Made by a program: the position numbers and the translations under genes
The notes under the pieces: generated by a model
The model's database searches: none
Seen by the model: only the letters and a program-made list of their open reading frames with translations
Told to the model about the DNA's origin: nothing
NCBI RefSeq assembly: GCF_947487805.1
Contig: NZ_CANKXW010000008.1
Coordinates: 1 to 64,000 of the forward strand
DNA: 64,000 nucleotides
Direction: 5' to 3'
DNA from: an uncultured Tateyamaria sp.
Lineage (GTDB): Bacteria; Pseudomonadota; Alphaproteobacteria; Rhodobacterales; Rhodobacteraceae
Part shown: piece by piece, positions 37,835 to 48,519 of the stretch
Layout: each line of letters opens with the position of its first letter
How positions within the stretch are numbered: position 1 is the first letter of the stretch

Positions 37835-38533
37835 ATGACCCACCCTTCCATCGTCATCCTCACCGGCGCGGGCATCTCCGCAGAAAGCGGGCTGGGCACG
37901 TTTCGCGACGAGGGTGGCCTGTGGGCGCAGCACCGTATCGAGGACGTAGCAACACCCGAAGGGTTCGCGCGCAACCCGCAACTGGTCGTCGATTTCTACA
38001 ATGCCCGGCGCGCCCACGCCGCAACGGCCACGCCCAACGCGGCCCACGCCGCCCTCGCCCGGCTCGAGGCGGAATACCCCGGTGACGTTCTGCTCGTGAC
38101 GCAGAATGTGGACGGGCTGCATGAGATGGCGGGCAGTCAACGGGTGGTACACATGCACGGCGCGCTGAATGGGGCGCTCTGTGCGGCCTGCGATCACCGC
38201 TGGCCTGCGCCTTTGGAAATGTACGTGGGACAGGCCTGCCCCAGCTGCGGCCAACCCACCGCGCGGCCCGATATTGTCTGGTTCGGCGAGATCCCCTATC
38301 ACATGGACGAGATCCAAGAGACCCTGTCGCGCGCCGACATCTTTGCCGCGATTGGTACGTCCGGCAATGTCTATCCCGCCGCAGGCTTTGTGCAACTGGC
38401 CAGCCATGTGGGTGCAAAAACGGTCGAGATGAACCTTGATCCCTCCGAAACCGTTGCACTGTTTGAAGAGACACGCCCGGGCAAGGCGTCTGAGACCGTA
38501 CCACTTTGGGTCGACAGCTTGTTGAGACGATAG
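37835..38533 (+). CDS. cobB: SIR2-family NAD-dependent deacylase
   Basis: ILTGAGISAESGLGTFRDEGGLW...TQNVDGLH...CxxC zinc motif...PDIVWFGE. Confidence 0.96.
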   Translation: MTHPSIVILTGAGISAESGLGTFRDEGGLWAQHRIEDVATPEGFARNPQLVVDFYNARRAHAATATPNAAHAALARLEAEYPGDVLLVTQNVDGLHEMAGSQRVVHMHGALNGALCAACDHRWPAPLEMYVGQACPSCGQPTARPDIVWFGEIPYHMDEIQETLSRADIFAAIGTSGNVYPAAGFVQLASHVGAKTVEMNLDPSETVALFEETRPGKASETVPLWVDSLLRR

Positions 38534-38536
38534 GCC

Positions 38537-40945
38537 TCAGCGCCGTGGCTTGGCGCGCAGCGTTGGATCGGCCTGCGTCGGATCTTCAGGCCACGGATGT
38601 TTCGGATATTGCCCCCGCATATCCTTGCGCACATCCGCATAGCTCGTCGCCCAAAAGCGCGGCAGGTCAGAGGTGATCTGGATCGGGCGCTGAGCGGGCG
38701 AAAGCAGCGTCACCTGCAACGGAACGGTGCCCACAAACGGGTGCCGGTCCACACCGAACATCTCTTGCAACCGCACTGCAATGCCGGGCGTTCCACCCTC
38801 GTAGTCAATCGCGATGCGCCGCCCCAGCGGCGTTTCGAAATGACCCGGCACCGCGCGGTCCAGCGCTTGCAACCCGGCATAGCCCACATGGGCCTGCAAG
38901 GCCGGGAGGATGTCGAAAGCCTTCCAATCCGCCGCATTTGTCACCCCATCGAGAAAGGGCAAGAGCCAGGTATCAAGCGTCTCCATCAACGCTGCCTCGG
39001 ACAGATCAGGGAAATCATCTCCCATCAGTGCCGCCCGTGCCAGAAACCGCCGCGCGCCCTTGCTGGGTAGCAGCCCAAGCTGCCGCACGCCGTCCAGCAT
39101 GGCCGTGGCCACCGCATCAGACGGGGCATCATACCAAGCCGCGTCGTCCAGCACCAGCGCACCGAACTGGCGCTGTCGCCGCGCCCGCACGGCGCGTTCG
39201 CGCCTGCTCCATTCGCATACCGAAACATTCCTGATCTGATCGCCAAACAGCGCCTCGAATGCGCCTCGGTCCAGCCGGGCGGCCTGCCGGATGCGCGCCT
39301 CCCGCGGGTCGCCGTCCAGATCGGTGGCCACGATCAGACCCTGGCCCGACAGCGGGTCGCCCTGTGGCAGGACCGCACCCTTGCCCCCCGACAGGATATA
39401 ACGTGGCGCGTCACCTGCGCGGCGCAACCCGATCCGGTCCGGGTAGGCCAAAGCGGCCATCTCGCCCAGATCCATGGGCGCACCTTCGGGAGCGCGGCGG
39501 GCCAGCCGCTTGGCCTCATCCCGGACGCGCGTGATTACGCCGCGGTGCGCGTCTGCAAAGGCGCCGGGATCCCGCGCGGCCCGCAGGCGCAGGGACAGAT
39601 CGGTGCCGCGGTTGCGCAGCGGGTCGCGCTCGGCCAGCAGGGCCGCCAAGGTGGCCGCACCCTTGCCCGCCGTCTCCAGCATGTGAGCCAATCGCGGGTG
39701 CAACGGGTGGCGCGCCAGCGCGCGGCCATGATCCGTGATCCTGTCCGCATCATCCAGCGCTCCCAGCATCCGCAGCACGTTCCGCGCCTCGGCAAGGCGC
39801 CCGGCATGCGGTGCTGTGACAAAGCGTAGACTGTCCTCGCCGCCACCCCACAGGCTCAGCTCCAGCGCAAAGCCGGTCAGGTCCCCCGCCTCGATCTCCG
39901 GCGGCGGATAGGCGGCCAGAGCCCCGTCTTCGCCCCGCGTCCAGAGCTTGTAGGCTATGCCCGGCGCAACCCGCCCTGCGCGCCCCGCCCTTTGCACCGC
40001 CTCGGCGCGTGTCACCCGCTCGGTGACCAGCCGCGACATGCCCGACGCCGCATCAAACCGCGACCGGCGCGACCGCCCGCCATCAACCACCACCCGGACA
40101 TCCGGGATGGTCAGAGACGTCTCTGCGATTGCCGTGGCCAGAACGACCTTGCGCTGCGTGGACGGGGCAAGGGCCGCGCGCTGCGCCTTGATGTCCATGG
40201 CACCAAACAGCGGCAGAACTGCCACCCCGTCCGGCACCTTCCCTTGCAACAGGGCCGCGGTCCGCCGGATCTCGCCCTCACCGGGCAGGAACGCCAGTAC
40301 GCCACCTTCCTCTTCTGCAATCGCTGTTTGGATGAGGTCCGCCATTGCCGCCTCGAACCGCGCCTCACGCGCCAAGGGTTTCGGCAGCCAGCGCGGGGTG
40401 ACGTCAAAACTGCGCCCTTCGGACGTCAGAACGGAACAGCCCATGACCTCCGCCACCGGGGCGGCGTCCAGCGTCGCCGACATGGCCAGCAGGATCAGAT
40501 CGTCGCGCAGCGCCTCCGCCACCTCAAGGCAGAGGGCCAGACCAAGATCGGCGTTCAGTGACCGTTCGTGAAATTCGTCAAAGATCACTGCGCCGATGCC
40601 CGGCAGATCCGGTGCGTCCTGCAACATCCGGGTCAGGATGCCTTCGGTCACAACCTCGATCCGTGTGGCCTGCCCAACCTTGCTGTCGCCGCGAATGCGG
40701 TAGCCCACGGTTTGACCAACGCCTTCGCCGAGCGATGCCGCCATCCGCTCCGCCGCCGCGCGCGCCGCCAAACGGCGCGGTTCCAGCATCAGGATACGGC
40801 CCGGTGTGAGGCCCGCCTCCAGCATCGCCAACGGCACGCGTGTCGTCTTGCCCGCACCGGGCGGGGCCTGCAGCACGGCGCGGCCATCCCGCCGCAGCGT
40901 GGCCACAAGATCGGGCAGGATCGGGTCAATGGGCAAAGCGGTCAT
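38537..40945 (-). CDS. hrpB: ATP-dependent helicase HrpB
   Basis: LQAPPGAGKTTRVPLAML, VIFDEFHERSL, QRAGRAGR. Confidence 0.96.
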   Translation of the reverse strand: MTALPIDPILPDLVATLRRDGRAVLQAPPGAGKTTRVPLAMLEAGLTPGRILMLEPRRLAARAAAERMAASLGEGVGQTVGYRIRGDSKVGQATRIEVVTEGILTRMLQDAPDLPGIGAVIFDEFHERSLNADLGLALCLEVAEALRDDLILLAMSATLDAAPVAEVMGCSVLTSEGRSFDVTPRWLPKPLAREARFEAAMADLIQTAIAEEEGGVLAFLPGEGEIRRTAALLQGKVPDGVAVLPLFGAMDIKAQRAALAPSTQRKVVLATAIAETSLTIPDVRVVVDGGRSRRSRFDAASGMSRLVTERVTRAEAVQRAGRAGRVAPGIAYKLWTRGEDGALAAYPPPEIEAGDLTGFALELSLWGGGEDSLRFVTAPHAGRLAEARNVLRMLGALDDADRITDHGRALARHPLHPRLAHMLETAGKGAATLAALLAERDPLRNRGTDLSLRLRAARDPGAFADAHRGVITRVRDEAKRLARRAPEGAPMDLGEMAALAYPDRIGLRRAGDAPRYILSGGKGAVLPQGDPLSGQGLIVATDLDGDPREARIRQAARLDRGAFEALFGDQIRNVSVCEWSRRERAVRARRQRQFGALVLDDAAWYDAPSDAVATAMLDGVRQLGLLPSKGARRFLARAALMGDDFPDLSEAALMETLDTWLLPFLDGVTNAADWKAFDILPALQAHVGYAGLQALDRAVPGHFETPLGRRIAIDYEGGTPGIAVRLQEMFGVDRHPFVGTVPLQVTLLSPAQRPIQITSDLPRFWATSYADVRKDMRGQYPKHPWPEDPTQADPTLRAKPRR

Positions 40946-41018
40946 GCTCGCCTTATGCGCCATGACAGCGCCGCCGCCAACTCTGGACATTCCCACGTGT
41001 TTGCCGGAAATGTGCGGC

Positions 41019-42032
41019 ATGGATATCAGCGATCTGGCAAAACGTATCGCCGCAGGCGAAAGGCGCGCACTGGCCCGCGCCATCACGCTGGTCGAAAGCG
41101 GGCGTGCCGATCATCGGACGCAAGCCACCGCCCTCCTGAATGCGCTGCCCAAGGATCAACAAGCGCTGCGCATCGGCCTGTCCGGCACACCGGGCGTTGG
41201 CAAATCCACCTTTATCGAAGCGTTCGGCATGATGCTGGTGGGTCTGGGACTGCGGGTCGCTGTGCTCGCGGTTGATCCGTCCTCGGCCCGGTCCGGTGGA
41301 TCGATCCTTGGCGACAAGACCCGGATGGACCGGCTCAGCCGCGAAGCCGCCGCCTTTATCCGCCCCTCGCCCAGCCAGACCCATCTGGGAGGCGTCGCGC
41401 GCCGCACCCGCGAGGCAGTCGCACTGTGCGAGGCTGCGCGTTTTGACGTCGTGCTGATCGAAACCGTGGGCGTGGGGCAGTCCGAAACCGTCGTGGCGCA
41501 GATGTCGGACCTGTTCCTGCTGCTGCTCGCGCCCGCGGGCGGCGACGAGTTGCAGGGGGTCAAACGCGGCATCATGGAAATGGCCGACATGATCCTCATC
41601 AACAAGGCCGATGGCGACCTGAAGCCCGCCGCGACACGAACCTGCGCGGACTATGCCGGGGCGCTGCGGCTGTTGCGCAAGCGTCCGCAGGACCCCGCCG
41701 GATTTCCAAAGGCCACGATGGTGTCGGCGATGACCGATTTTGGCCTCGACACGACATGGGATGATATTCAGACCCTCATGACATGGAGGCGCGAAAACGG
41801 GTTTTTCGACCAGACCCGCGCCGATCAGTCGCGGTACTGGTTCGAACAGGACGTGCGCGCGGCCCTGCTCGCGCAGCTCGACACGCCCGACGCAAAACAG
41901 CTTATGTCACAGCTTGGATCCGCCGTGGCGACCGGTGCGATGGACCCCACCGCCGCTGCGGCGCAAATGCTGTCCGCGATGGCAGTGGATTTAGGTCTGG
42001 CGCGGGTTGACCCGGCCAGCGATTCCCCCTAA
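41019..42032 (+). CDS. meaB: MeaB/ArgK-type GTPase
   Basis: IGLSGTPGVGKSTFIEAFG, AVDPSSARSGGSILGDKTRM, ETVGVGQSE. Confidence 0.94.
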   Translation: MDISDLAKRIAAGERRALARAITLVESGRADHRTQATALLNALPKDQQALRIGLSGTPGVGKSTFIEAFGMMLVGLGLRVAVLAVDPSSARSGGSILGDKTRMDRLSREAAAFIRPSPSQTHLGGVARRTREAVALCEAARFDVVLIETVGVGQSETVVAQMSDLFLLLLAPAGGDELQGVKRGIMEMADMILINKADGDLKPAATRTCADYAGALRLLRKRPQDPAGFPKATMVSAMTDFGLDTTWDDIQTLMTWRRENGFFDQTRADQSRYWFEQDVRAALLAQLDTPDAKQLMSQLGSAVATGAMDPTAAAAQMLSAMAVDLGLARVDPASDSP

Positions 42033-42137
42033 AGCCACCAGACGAAATTCAATGGCGCCGCCCGAAACGCGCGGTGCCTCTGTCGTTCTAGGGCCAACCG
42101 TTGGTTCAGCGCGGCAAAATGCGAAGAGGATAAGCCA

Positions 42138-42428
42138 ATGTCGCGCGTATGCGAACTGACCGGTAAGGGCCCGATGACTGGCAACAATGTCAGCCACGCC
42201 AACAACAAGACCCGTCGGCGTTTCCTGCCGAACCTGAACGACGTGACGCTCCAGTCCGAGACACTGGGCCGTGGCGTGAAACTGCGGATTTCCGCAGCGG
42301 CACTGCGGTCTGTTGACCACCGTGGCGGTCTGGATGCGTACCTGGCCAAGGCCAAGGACGTCGAACTGTCCGACCGCGCGCTGAAGGTCAAAAAAGAGAT
42401 CGCCAAGGCGCAAGCCGCGGCAGCCTGA
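42138..42428 (+). CDS. rpmB: 50S ribosomal protein L28
   Basis: [33 protein letters not shown]. Confidence 0.99.
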   Translation: MSRVCELTGKGPMTGNNVSHANNKTRRRFLPNLNDVTLQSETLGRGVKLRISAAALRSVDHRGGLDAYLAKAKDVELSDRALKVKKEIAKAQAAAA

Positions 42429-42452
42429 TAAAGGCACCAAAGACTGACATGG

Positions 42453-42488
42453 CCCCGTCTGCACCCGCAGGCGGGGTCGTTTGCTTTG
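42453..42488 (+). terminator. Rho-independent-like terminator after rpmB
   Basis: Stem CCCCGTCTGC / GCAGGCGGGG with loop ACCC, followed by a T-rich tail. Confidence 0.65.
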
Positions 42489-42554
42489 TACATGCCCGCA
42501 TGCAGCCGATTGCCACAGTTGAGGCCCGCGCGCCCGTGCCCTAAACCTGCGGCC

Positions 42555-42896
42555 ATGACCCAAGCGCTCCAATCCATTCTGCTTAGCGTGATGTTGGTGA
42601 TGTCCAGCATCGGCTTTGCGACGGCACGCGGCGCAGATCCTGCCGTGGACCGGATGGTCATCTGCATCGGTGCATCGGCGCAGGTTGTCTATATCGATGC
42701 CGAAGGGCGCCCAACGGCGGCCCCGCATCTCTGCCCCGATTGCACGCTGCATGCGTTGGATGCGGTTTTGCCAACGCAGGGCCATGTGGCGCACCCCATG
42801 CGCTTGGCAAAAGGCAGTGGCCTGACCGGCAATGGGTCGGCGAAACAATCGCCCGACAGCACGACCCGTGTGCGGGGGCCCCCACTGACAGTGTGA
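42555..42896 (+). CDS. Small exported hypothetical protein
   Basis: Hydrophobic N-terminus and a CPDC motif, directly before a PCuAC gene. Confidence 0.6.
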   Translation: MTQALQSILLSVMLVMSSIGFATARGADPAVDRMVICIGASAQVVYIDAEGRPTAAPHLCPDCTLHALDAVLPTQGHVAHPMRLAKGSGLTGNGSAKQSPDSTTRVRGPPLTV

Positions 42897-42941
42897 CTAT
42901 TCCAACCTAAACACACACTTCATGTCAGAAAGGGACCAGAT

Positions 42942-43412
42942 ATGTCCTTTAAAACACTTGCCGCCGCCGCTGTCGCCACATGCGTTGCCTTGCCCGCATT
43001 TGCAGACCGGATCATGGTGATGGACCCCTACGCCCGTGCCGCGAGTGCGGCCGCCAAATCCGGGGCCGCGTTCATGACCCTGCACAACATGTCGGGCGAG
43101 GACGACCGCCTGATTGCCGCCAGTACGGACGCCGCCAAGCGCGTCGAACTGCACACCCATGTCGAGGTCAGCGATGGCGTCCTGCGCATGACCAAAATCG
43201 AAGGCGGCATCCCCCTGCCCGCCGGCGACATGCACGCGATGAAACGCGGCGCGGATCACGTCATGCTGATGGGTCTGACAGGGCCATTGGAACAAGGGGC
43301 CGAGATTGAGATGACACTGACCTTTGAAAAGGCGGGTGACATCGTGGTGACAGTACCGGTCGACAACGCCCGCAAGCCCGAAGCAGGCGCGCATGGCGGG
43401 CGCGGTCACTGA
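42942..43412 (+). CDS. PCuAC-type copper chaperone
   Basis: Signal peptide and H(M)x-type motif ELHTHVEVSDGVLRMTKIEG...VMLMGL. Confidence 0.9.
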   Translation: MSFKTLAAAAVATCVALPAFADRIMVMDPYARAASAAAKSGAAFMTLHNMSGEDDRLIAASTDAAKRVELHTHVEVSDGVLRMTKIEGGIPLPAGDMHAMKRGADHVMLMGLTGPLEQGAEIEMTLTFEKAGDIVVTVPVDNARKPEAGAHGGRGH

Positions 43413-43422
43413 AACAGTCAGG

Positions 43423-44409
43423 TCAGGGTCGGATATCACCCGGTGACAGACCGGGCGGTCCCTCCCCCTCGGCCTCGGCGGCCCTGATCAGCGCGTGCAT
43501 CCGCGCATTGAGCGGGGCCTGTCGCCCGTATCTGGCGGCAAGGTCGAGGATCGCGCCCTGCAGCGCGTCGATCTCGGTCTTCCGGCCCCGGTTCAGGTCG
43601 TCCCACATGGACGACCGGGCCTGCGCATCGATGGTCAGCATCTGCGCCGCGATCAGGCGGAAAAGCGGTGTCGGCAACCGCAGGATATGCGGGATCACCT
43701 GAGGCTTTGCCGCGGTCGATTTGAGTGGCGTGATGCCCGCAGCTTTGAGCACACGCAGCGCCTCGGCCATCTGGTCCGCCATCAGACGGCGCCAACGCCG
43801 GTCCTGCAACTGTTCGAGCAGTGGGATATCTGCCAACGCATTCACTGCATTGCCCAGATTGATCAGCAACTTGCCCCACTGGACCCCGGCAATGTCCGGA
43901 TGCCCCCGCCAGCGAAGCGTGGGCGCGTCGAGATCCGGCAAAGGCCCGGCCTCAAAGAGGATGTCGCCAGACGTCGCGCGGTGATACGCACCGGGCCCCG
44001 TGGGCACCACGTTGAACGGCACCATGGCCGCGCGTACATCGTGATGCGGCAGCAGATCGCGTAGGCACGCGGCGTTCGCCACACCGTTTTGCAGGCTGAT
44101 CACCACCGCGTCGGGGGCATGTTCGGCAATCTGCGCACCCATCTGCGCAGTATCGCCCGATTTGACGCAGACAAGCACGATATCCGCGCCACCAAGGCTT
44201 TGCGCGGCAGAGTTGGAGACTTTGGGCGCGCGCAGGTGCACGTCCAGTCCGGAGTAGTCCGTCAGGCGCAGCCCATGCGTCGCACAGGCCGCAACCGTCG
44301 ATGAGCGCCCGAGAAAGCGGACGTCGTGCCCCTGATCCGCGAGCAATCCGCCCACGAAGCACCCGATGCTGCCCGCACCGGCCACGGATATGCGCGGCGG
44401 ATGGGTCAC
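43423..44409 (-). CDS. 2-dehydropantoate 2-reductase family protein
   Basis: ISVAGAGSIGCFVGGLLADQGHDVRFLGR. GTG start at 44409 adjoining the argF stop. Confidence 0.9.
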   Translation of the reverse strand: MTHPPRISVAGAGSIGCFVGGLLADQGHDVRFLGRSSTVAACATHGLRLTDYSGLDVHLRAPKVSNSAAQSLGGADIVLVCVKSGDTAQMGAQIAEHAPDAVVISLQNGVANAACLRDLLPHHDVRAAMVPFNVVPTGPGAYHRATSGDILFEAGPLPDLDAPTLRWRGHPDIAGVQWGKLLINLGNAVNALADIPLLEQLQDRRWRRLMADQMAEALRVLKAAGITPLKSTAAKPQVIPHILRLPTPLFRLIAAQMLTIDAQARSSMWDDLNRGRKTEIDALQGAILDLAARYGRQAPLNARMHALIRAAEAEGEGPPGLSPGDIRP

Positions 44410-44410
44410 G

Positions 44411-45316
44411 TCATTTGCCAAGACACCAGCGCATGATCGCCTTTTGCGCGTGCAGCCGGTTCTCGGCCTCGTCAAAGATCACGGAATGCGGGCCGTCCAT
44501 GACCTCGCTGGTCGCTTCGTCGTCCCGGTGGGCGGGCAGGCAGTGCATGAAAAGGCTGTCATCCTTGGTGCGCGCCATGAGATCGGCGTTGACCTGATAG
44601 CCCCGCAACTGGTTGTGCCGCCGCTCGCGGGCCGATTGCGGATCGTGCATCGACACCCAGGTGTCCGTGACCACCAGATCGGCCCCCTCCACCGCCCGCA
44701 GCGGATCGCGTTCGGTCGTGTAAAGCCCGTCAAGCGCGCGCTCGGGGTCGAGCGGCTCGGGACCTGTAAAGACGAGGTCGAACTCGAATTGTTTCGCCGC
44801 ATGGGCAAAGCTGGCAAAGACGTTGTTGCCGTCGCCCGACCACACGACCTTCTTGCCTTTGATGGGGCCGCGATGCTCTTCGAACGTCATCACGTCTGCC
44901 ATGATCTGGCAGGGGTGCGTCCGGTTGGTGAGGCCATTGATCACCGGCACGGTCGCGTATTCGGCCATTTCCAGCAATGTTGCCTCTTCAAAGGTGCGGA
45001 TCATGATGAGATCGACATAGCGGCTGAGCACGCGGGCAGTGTCGGCGATGGTCTCGCCGTGGCCCAGTTGCATGTCGGACCCCGACAGCACCATCGTCTG
45101 CCCACCCATCTGGCGCACGCCGACGTCAAAGGACACGCGGGTCCGTGTGGACGGTTTTTCAAAGATGAGCGCGACCATGTGGCCGTCGAGCGGGCAGTCA
45201 TCGTCGCGCATGCCCTTGGGACGGCCTGCGCGCGCGGTTTTGATGTCTTGTGCCGTGTCGATGATGCGCCGCAGGTCGGATGGGGCGGTGGTGTGGATGT
45301 CGAGGAAATGGGTCAT
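44411..45316 (-). CDS. argF: Ornithine carbamoyltransferase
   Basis: [31 protein letters not shown]. Confidence 0.98.
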   Translation of the reverse strand: MTHFLDIHTTAPSDLRRIIDTAQDIKTARAGRPKGMRDDDCPLDGHMVALIFEKPSTRTRVSFDVGVRQMGGQTMVLSGSDMQLGHGETIADTARVLSRYVDLIMIRTFEEATLLEMAEYATVPVINGLTNRTHPCQIMADVMTFEEHRGPIKGKKVVWSGDGNNVFASFAHAAKQFEFDLVFTGPEPLDPERALDGLYTTERDPLRAVEGADLVVTDTWVSMHDPQSARERRHNQLRGYQVNADLMARTKDDSLFMHCLPAHRDDEATSEVMDGPHSVIFDEAENRLHAQKAIMRWCLGK

Positions 45317-45339
45317 ATCTGTTCTCTTGCTGCGGAGCG

Positions 45340-45360
45340 CCGGGGGCTGTCTGCCCCCGG
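45340..45360 (-). repeat. GC-rich hairpin between argD and argF
   Basis: CCGGGGGC TGTCT GCCCCCGG, followed by ACCCCCGAAGGTATTTCAGGCGAAAGGAAGA. Confidence 0.6.
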
Positions 45361-45391
45361 ACCCCCGAAGGTATTTCAGGCGAAAGGAAGA

Positions 45392-46564
45392 TCAGGCGCC
45401 AAGCGCGGTTGCTGTTGCGTCGAGCCGGTCGACCGCCGTCGCGATTTCATCGTCCGTGATGTTGAGCGGTGGCAGGAGGCGGACGGTGTTGTCCGCGGCT
45501 GGCACCGTGATCACCTGCTGTGCGTATCCGCCCGAGACCACGTCTCCGCAGGCCACCTTGCATTTGATGCCAAGCATCAGCCCCGCACCGCGGACGGTCT
45601 CAAAAACATCCGGGTGGGATGCGACGAGGCCTTCGAGTTTCTGACGCAAGAGACCGGCCTTGCGGTTTACATCCGCGAGGAAATCCACATCGGAGACGAT
45701 GTCCAGCACGGCACAGCCTACGGCACAGCCCAGCGGGTTGCCGCCATATGTCGAGCCGTGAGTGCCTGCGGTCATGCCGCTCGCCGCGTCTTCGGTGGCA
45801 AGGACGCAGCCCAGGGGGAAGCCGCCACCGATGCCTTTGGCGACCATCATGATCTCCGGCGCGATCCCGGCCCACTCGTGGGCAAAAAGCTTGCCCGTCC
45901 GGCCCACACCGCATTGCACCTCGTCGAGGATCAGAAGGATCCCCTTTTGGTCACACAGATCCCGCAGGCCCTTGAGGCATTGATCTGGCACCGGGATGAT
46001 CCCACCCTCGCCCTGGACGGGTTCCATCAGGATCGCGGCGGTGGTGTCGGTGATTGCCGGTTCCAGCGCGTCATGATCGGCAAAGGGCAAGTGCACGAAC
46101 CCGGGTAGCAAGGGACCGAACCCCTTGGTCATTTTTTCGGAACCGGCGGCCGCAATGCCCGCCGAGGACCGGCCGTGGAAACTGCCCGAGAAGGTAATGA
46201 TATCGACCTTGTCAGGCTGGCCTTTGTCATACCAGTATTTGCGCGCCATCTTGACGGCCAGTTCGCAGGCCTCTGTGCCCGAGTTGGTGAAAAATACCGT
46301 ATCGGCGAATGTCGCCTGCACCAGCTTGTCCGCCAGGGCCTGTTGCTGCGGAATGTGGTAGAGGTTGGAGGTGTGCCAGAGCGCGCCTGCCTGATCGGTC
46401 AGCGCCTGAGTGAGCGCAGGATGCGCATGGCCCAACGCATTCACGGCAATACCTGCACCCAGATCCAGAAAACGTCGGCCATCCGCCTCGATCAGCCATG
46501 CGCCTTCGCCTTTGACAAAGGTCAAAGGGGCGCGGTTGTAGGTCGGCAGAACGGACGTGATCAT
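45392..46564 (-). CDS. argD: Acetylornithine aminotransferase family protein
   Basis: DGRRFLDLGAGIAVNALGHAHP...FTNSGTEACELAVKMAR...LILDEVQCGVGRTG. Confidence 0.96.
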   Translation of the reverse strand: MITSVLPTYNRAPLTFVKGEGAWLIEADGRRFLDLGAGIAVNALGHAHPALTQALTDQAGALWHTSNLYHIPQQQALADKLVQATFADTVFFTNSGTEACELAVKMARKYWYDKGQPDKVDIITFSGSFHGRSSAGIAAAGSEKMTKGFGPLLPGFVHLPFADHDALEPAITDTTAAILMEPVQGEGGIIPVPDQCLKGLRDLCDQKGILLILDEVQCGVGRTGKLFAHEWAGIAPEIMMVAKGIGGGFPLGCVLATEDAASGMTAGTHGSTYGGNPLGCAVGCAVLDIVSDVDFLADVNRKAGLLRQKLEGLVASHPDVFETVRGAGLMLGIKCKVACGDVVSGGYAQQVITVPAADNTVRLLPPLNITDDEIATAVDRLDATATALGA

Positions 46565-46809
46565 GGGGATCATCCTTTTGGTAGGCCAAAAACATCAAAG
46601 CACGTTGGTGCATGACGCATCGGCAGGGGTCAACAGATTTGAAAGGGTGGTGTGCGCAATTCCGGTCGCGCACGGGTGATCACCGGCTGGTTCAGCCGCG
46701 CAAGCGAAGTCGTCGGAGGCGCAAAACGGTGATCATGCGGGATGCCATAGCGCAGGAATTGGCCCGGCACCAGTTGAAATTGCTTGCGCCTGTGCGGAGA
46801 GGGGCGCAG

Positions 46810-47724
46810 ATGGCGCATATGTTTTCGCCCAAGGCACAAAACCCTGCGCTGGCCGCCACGCTGATCTGCATTGCCTGTGCGTTCATCGCGGCCACAACGC
46901 TGTTTGCCAAGGCGCTTGGCACGGACCAGTTCGGCACGCCGCTGCATCCGTTCCAGATCAGCTTTGGCCGCTTTGTTTTCGCCTTTCTGGCACTGGGCAC
47001 GGCCGCTGCGATCCTGCGGCCCGAGTTCCAGCGCCCGCATCTGGGCCTTCATCTGGCGCGCACGGTGTCCGGGTGGTTGGGTGTCACGCTGATGTTTGCC
47101 AGTGTCGTTTATATCCCGCTGGCCGATGCCACGGCGATTTCCTTTCTCAACCCGGTGTTCGGGATGATCCTTGCCATTCCGCTTCTGGGGGAGCGGGTGG
47201 GCAAGTGGCGCTGGTTGGCGGCGGCAATTGCATTTGCCGGGGCGATGATCCTTTTGCGGCCCACACCGGCCAGCTTTCAACCAGCGGCGCTTCTGGCGCT
47301 GGGGGCGGCGATGGTGCTGGGGTTCGAATTGAGCATCATCAAGAAACTCACCGGGCGCGAAGGCCCGTTTTCCATACTCGTCGTGAACAACCTGTTGGGG
47401 ATGATCGTGGCCGGTCTGGCGGTGATCTGGGTCTGGACCGCGCCCACCGCGCAGCAATGGGCGTTGATGGCCGGGATCGGCGGAGCAATGGCCGTGGCGC
47501 AGACCTGCTTTGTCAACGCGATGGCACGGGCCGATGCCAGCTTTGTCGCGCCGTTCAGCTATGGGACCCTCATTTTCGCGGCCCTTTACGACATCCTGTT
47601 CTACGGCGTCATCCCCGATCACATCACTATCCTGGGCGCGGCGATCATCATCGCGGGCGCGCTTTTGCTGGCATGGCGCGAAGGGCGCAGACAGCGGCGC
47701 GAACCTGACCAAGCTCCCTTGTAA
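46810..47724 (+). CDS. DMT/EamA-family transporter
   Basis: Ten hydrophobic segments; EamA repeats. Confidence 0.9.
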   Translation: MAHMFSPKAQNPALAATLICIACAFIAATTLFAKALGTDQFGTPLHPFQISFGRFVFAFLALGTAAAILRPEFQRPHLGLHLARTVSGWLGVTLMFASVVYIPLADATAISFLNPVFGMILAIPLLGERVGKWRWLAAAIAFAGAMILLRPTPASFQPAALLALGAAMVLGFELSIIKKLTGREGPFSILVVNNLLGMIVAGLAVIWVWTAPTAQQWALMAGIGGAMAVAQTCFVNAMARADASFVAPFSYGTLIFAALYDILFYGVIPDHITILGAAIIIAGALLLAWREGRRQRREPDQAPL

Positions 47725-47769
47725 CTTCGCCGCATGTGACTAGAATAGATGGCTGACACGAAATTTCAG

Positions 47770-47795
47770 GGCGGCCCCTCGGGAGGCCGCCTTTT
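47770..47795 (+). terminator. Rho-independent-like terminator
   Basis: GGCGGCC CCTCGGGA GGCCGCC TTTT between the DMT gene and gcrA. Confidence 0.75.
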
Positions 47796-47813
47796 AGCTA
47801 GGAAAGCCTGCCG

Positions 47814-48389
47814 ATGTCCTGGACCGACGAGCGCGTTGAACTACTCAAGAAAATGTGGGGCGAGGGGCAATCCGCGAGCCAGATCGCAAAGGAACTGGGC
47901 GGCGTCACCCGCAACGCCGTGATCGGCAAGGTGCACCGGCTCGGTCTGTCGAACCGCGCAGGCAGCGGCGGGGCCGCATCGCCGGCCAAGGCCGAAGCCA
48001 AGCCAAAGCCCGCCCCCAAGGCCAAGGCCGAGCCAAAGGTGCAGCCCAAGACCGAACCAGCGATCAAACCGGTGCCCGCGCCCGAGACGAAATCCACCCT
48101 GCCTGCCCGCAAGCAGATCATTCCCGCAGGCCAGCCCCTGCCGCCGCAACCCTCGGCCAACGAGATCAGCCCCGAGGCCTTGGCCAAGGTCAACGAGATC
48201 GAGAAGAAGGCCAAGAAGATCAGCCTGATGGAACTGACCGAGCGGACGTGCAAGTGGCCGGTCGGTGATCCGGCGACAGACAATTTCTGGTTCTGCGGCC
48301 TGCCTGTGCAACAGGGCAAACCCTATTGCGAGGCGCATGTGGGCGTGGCGTTCCAGCCGATGTCGTCGCGCCGGGATCGCCGCCGCTGA
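47814..48389 (+). CDS. gcrA: GcrA cell-cycle regulator
   Basis: MSWTDERVELLKKMWGEGQSASQIAKELGGVTRNAVIGKVHRLGLSNRAG. Confidence 0.97.
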   Translation: MSWTDERVELLKKMWGEGQSASQIAKELGGVTRNAVIGKVHRLGLSNRAGSGGAASPAKAEAKPKPAPKAKAEPKVQPKTEPAIKPVPAPETKSTLPARKQIIPAGQPLPPQPSANEISPEALAKVNEIEKKAKKISLMELTERTCKWPVGDPATDNFWFCGLPVQQGKPYCEAHVGVAFQPMSSRRDRRR

Positions 48390-48519
48390 TACCACATCGC
48401 CGGGAAACGGGACGCGCGCCGCGTATTGAAACAATGCGCCACGCAGGTGTGAGTTGTGCGTCACCCCCGTCCCGTGACAGGAAGGCCCGGTGACGCGAAC
48501 CGACCAGAAGGCCCACCTC

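Noticed and set aside
44366-46108. 580-aa plus-strand ORF opposite argF/argD
   Set aside because: Both argF and argD are unambiguous on the minus strand; the plus ORF is low-information antisense sequence.
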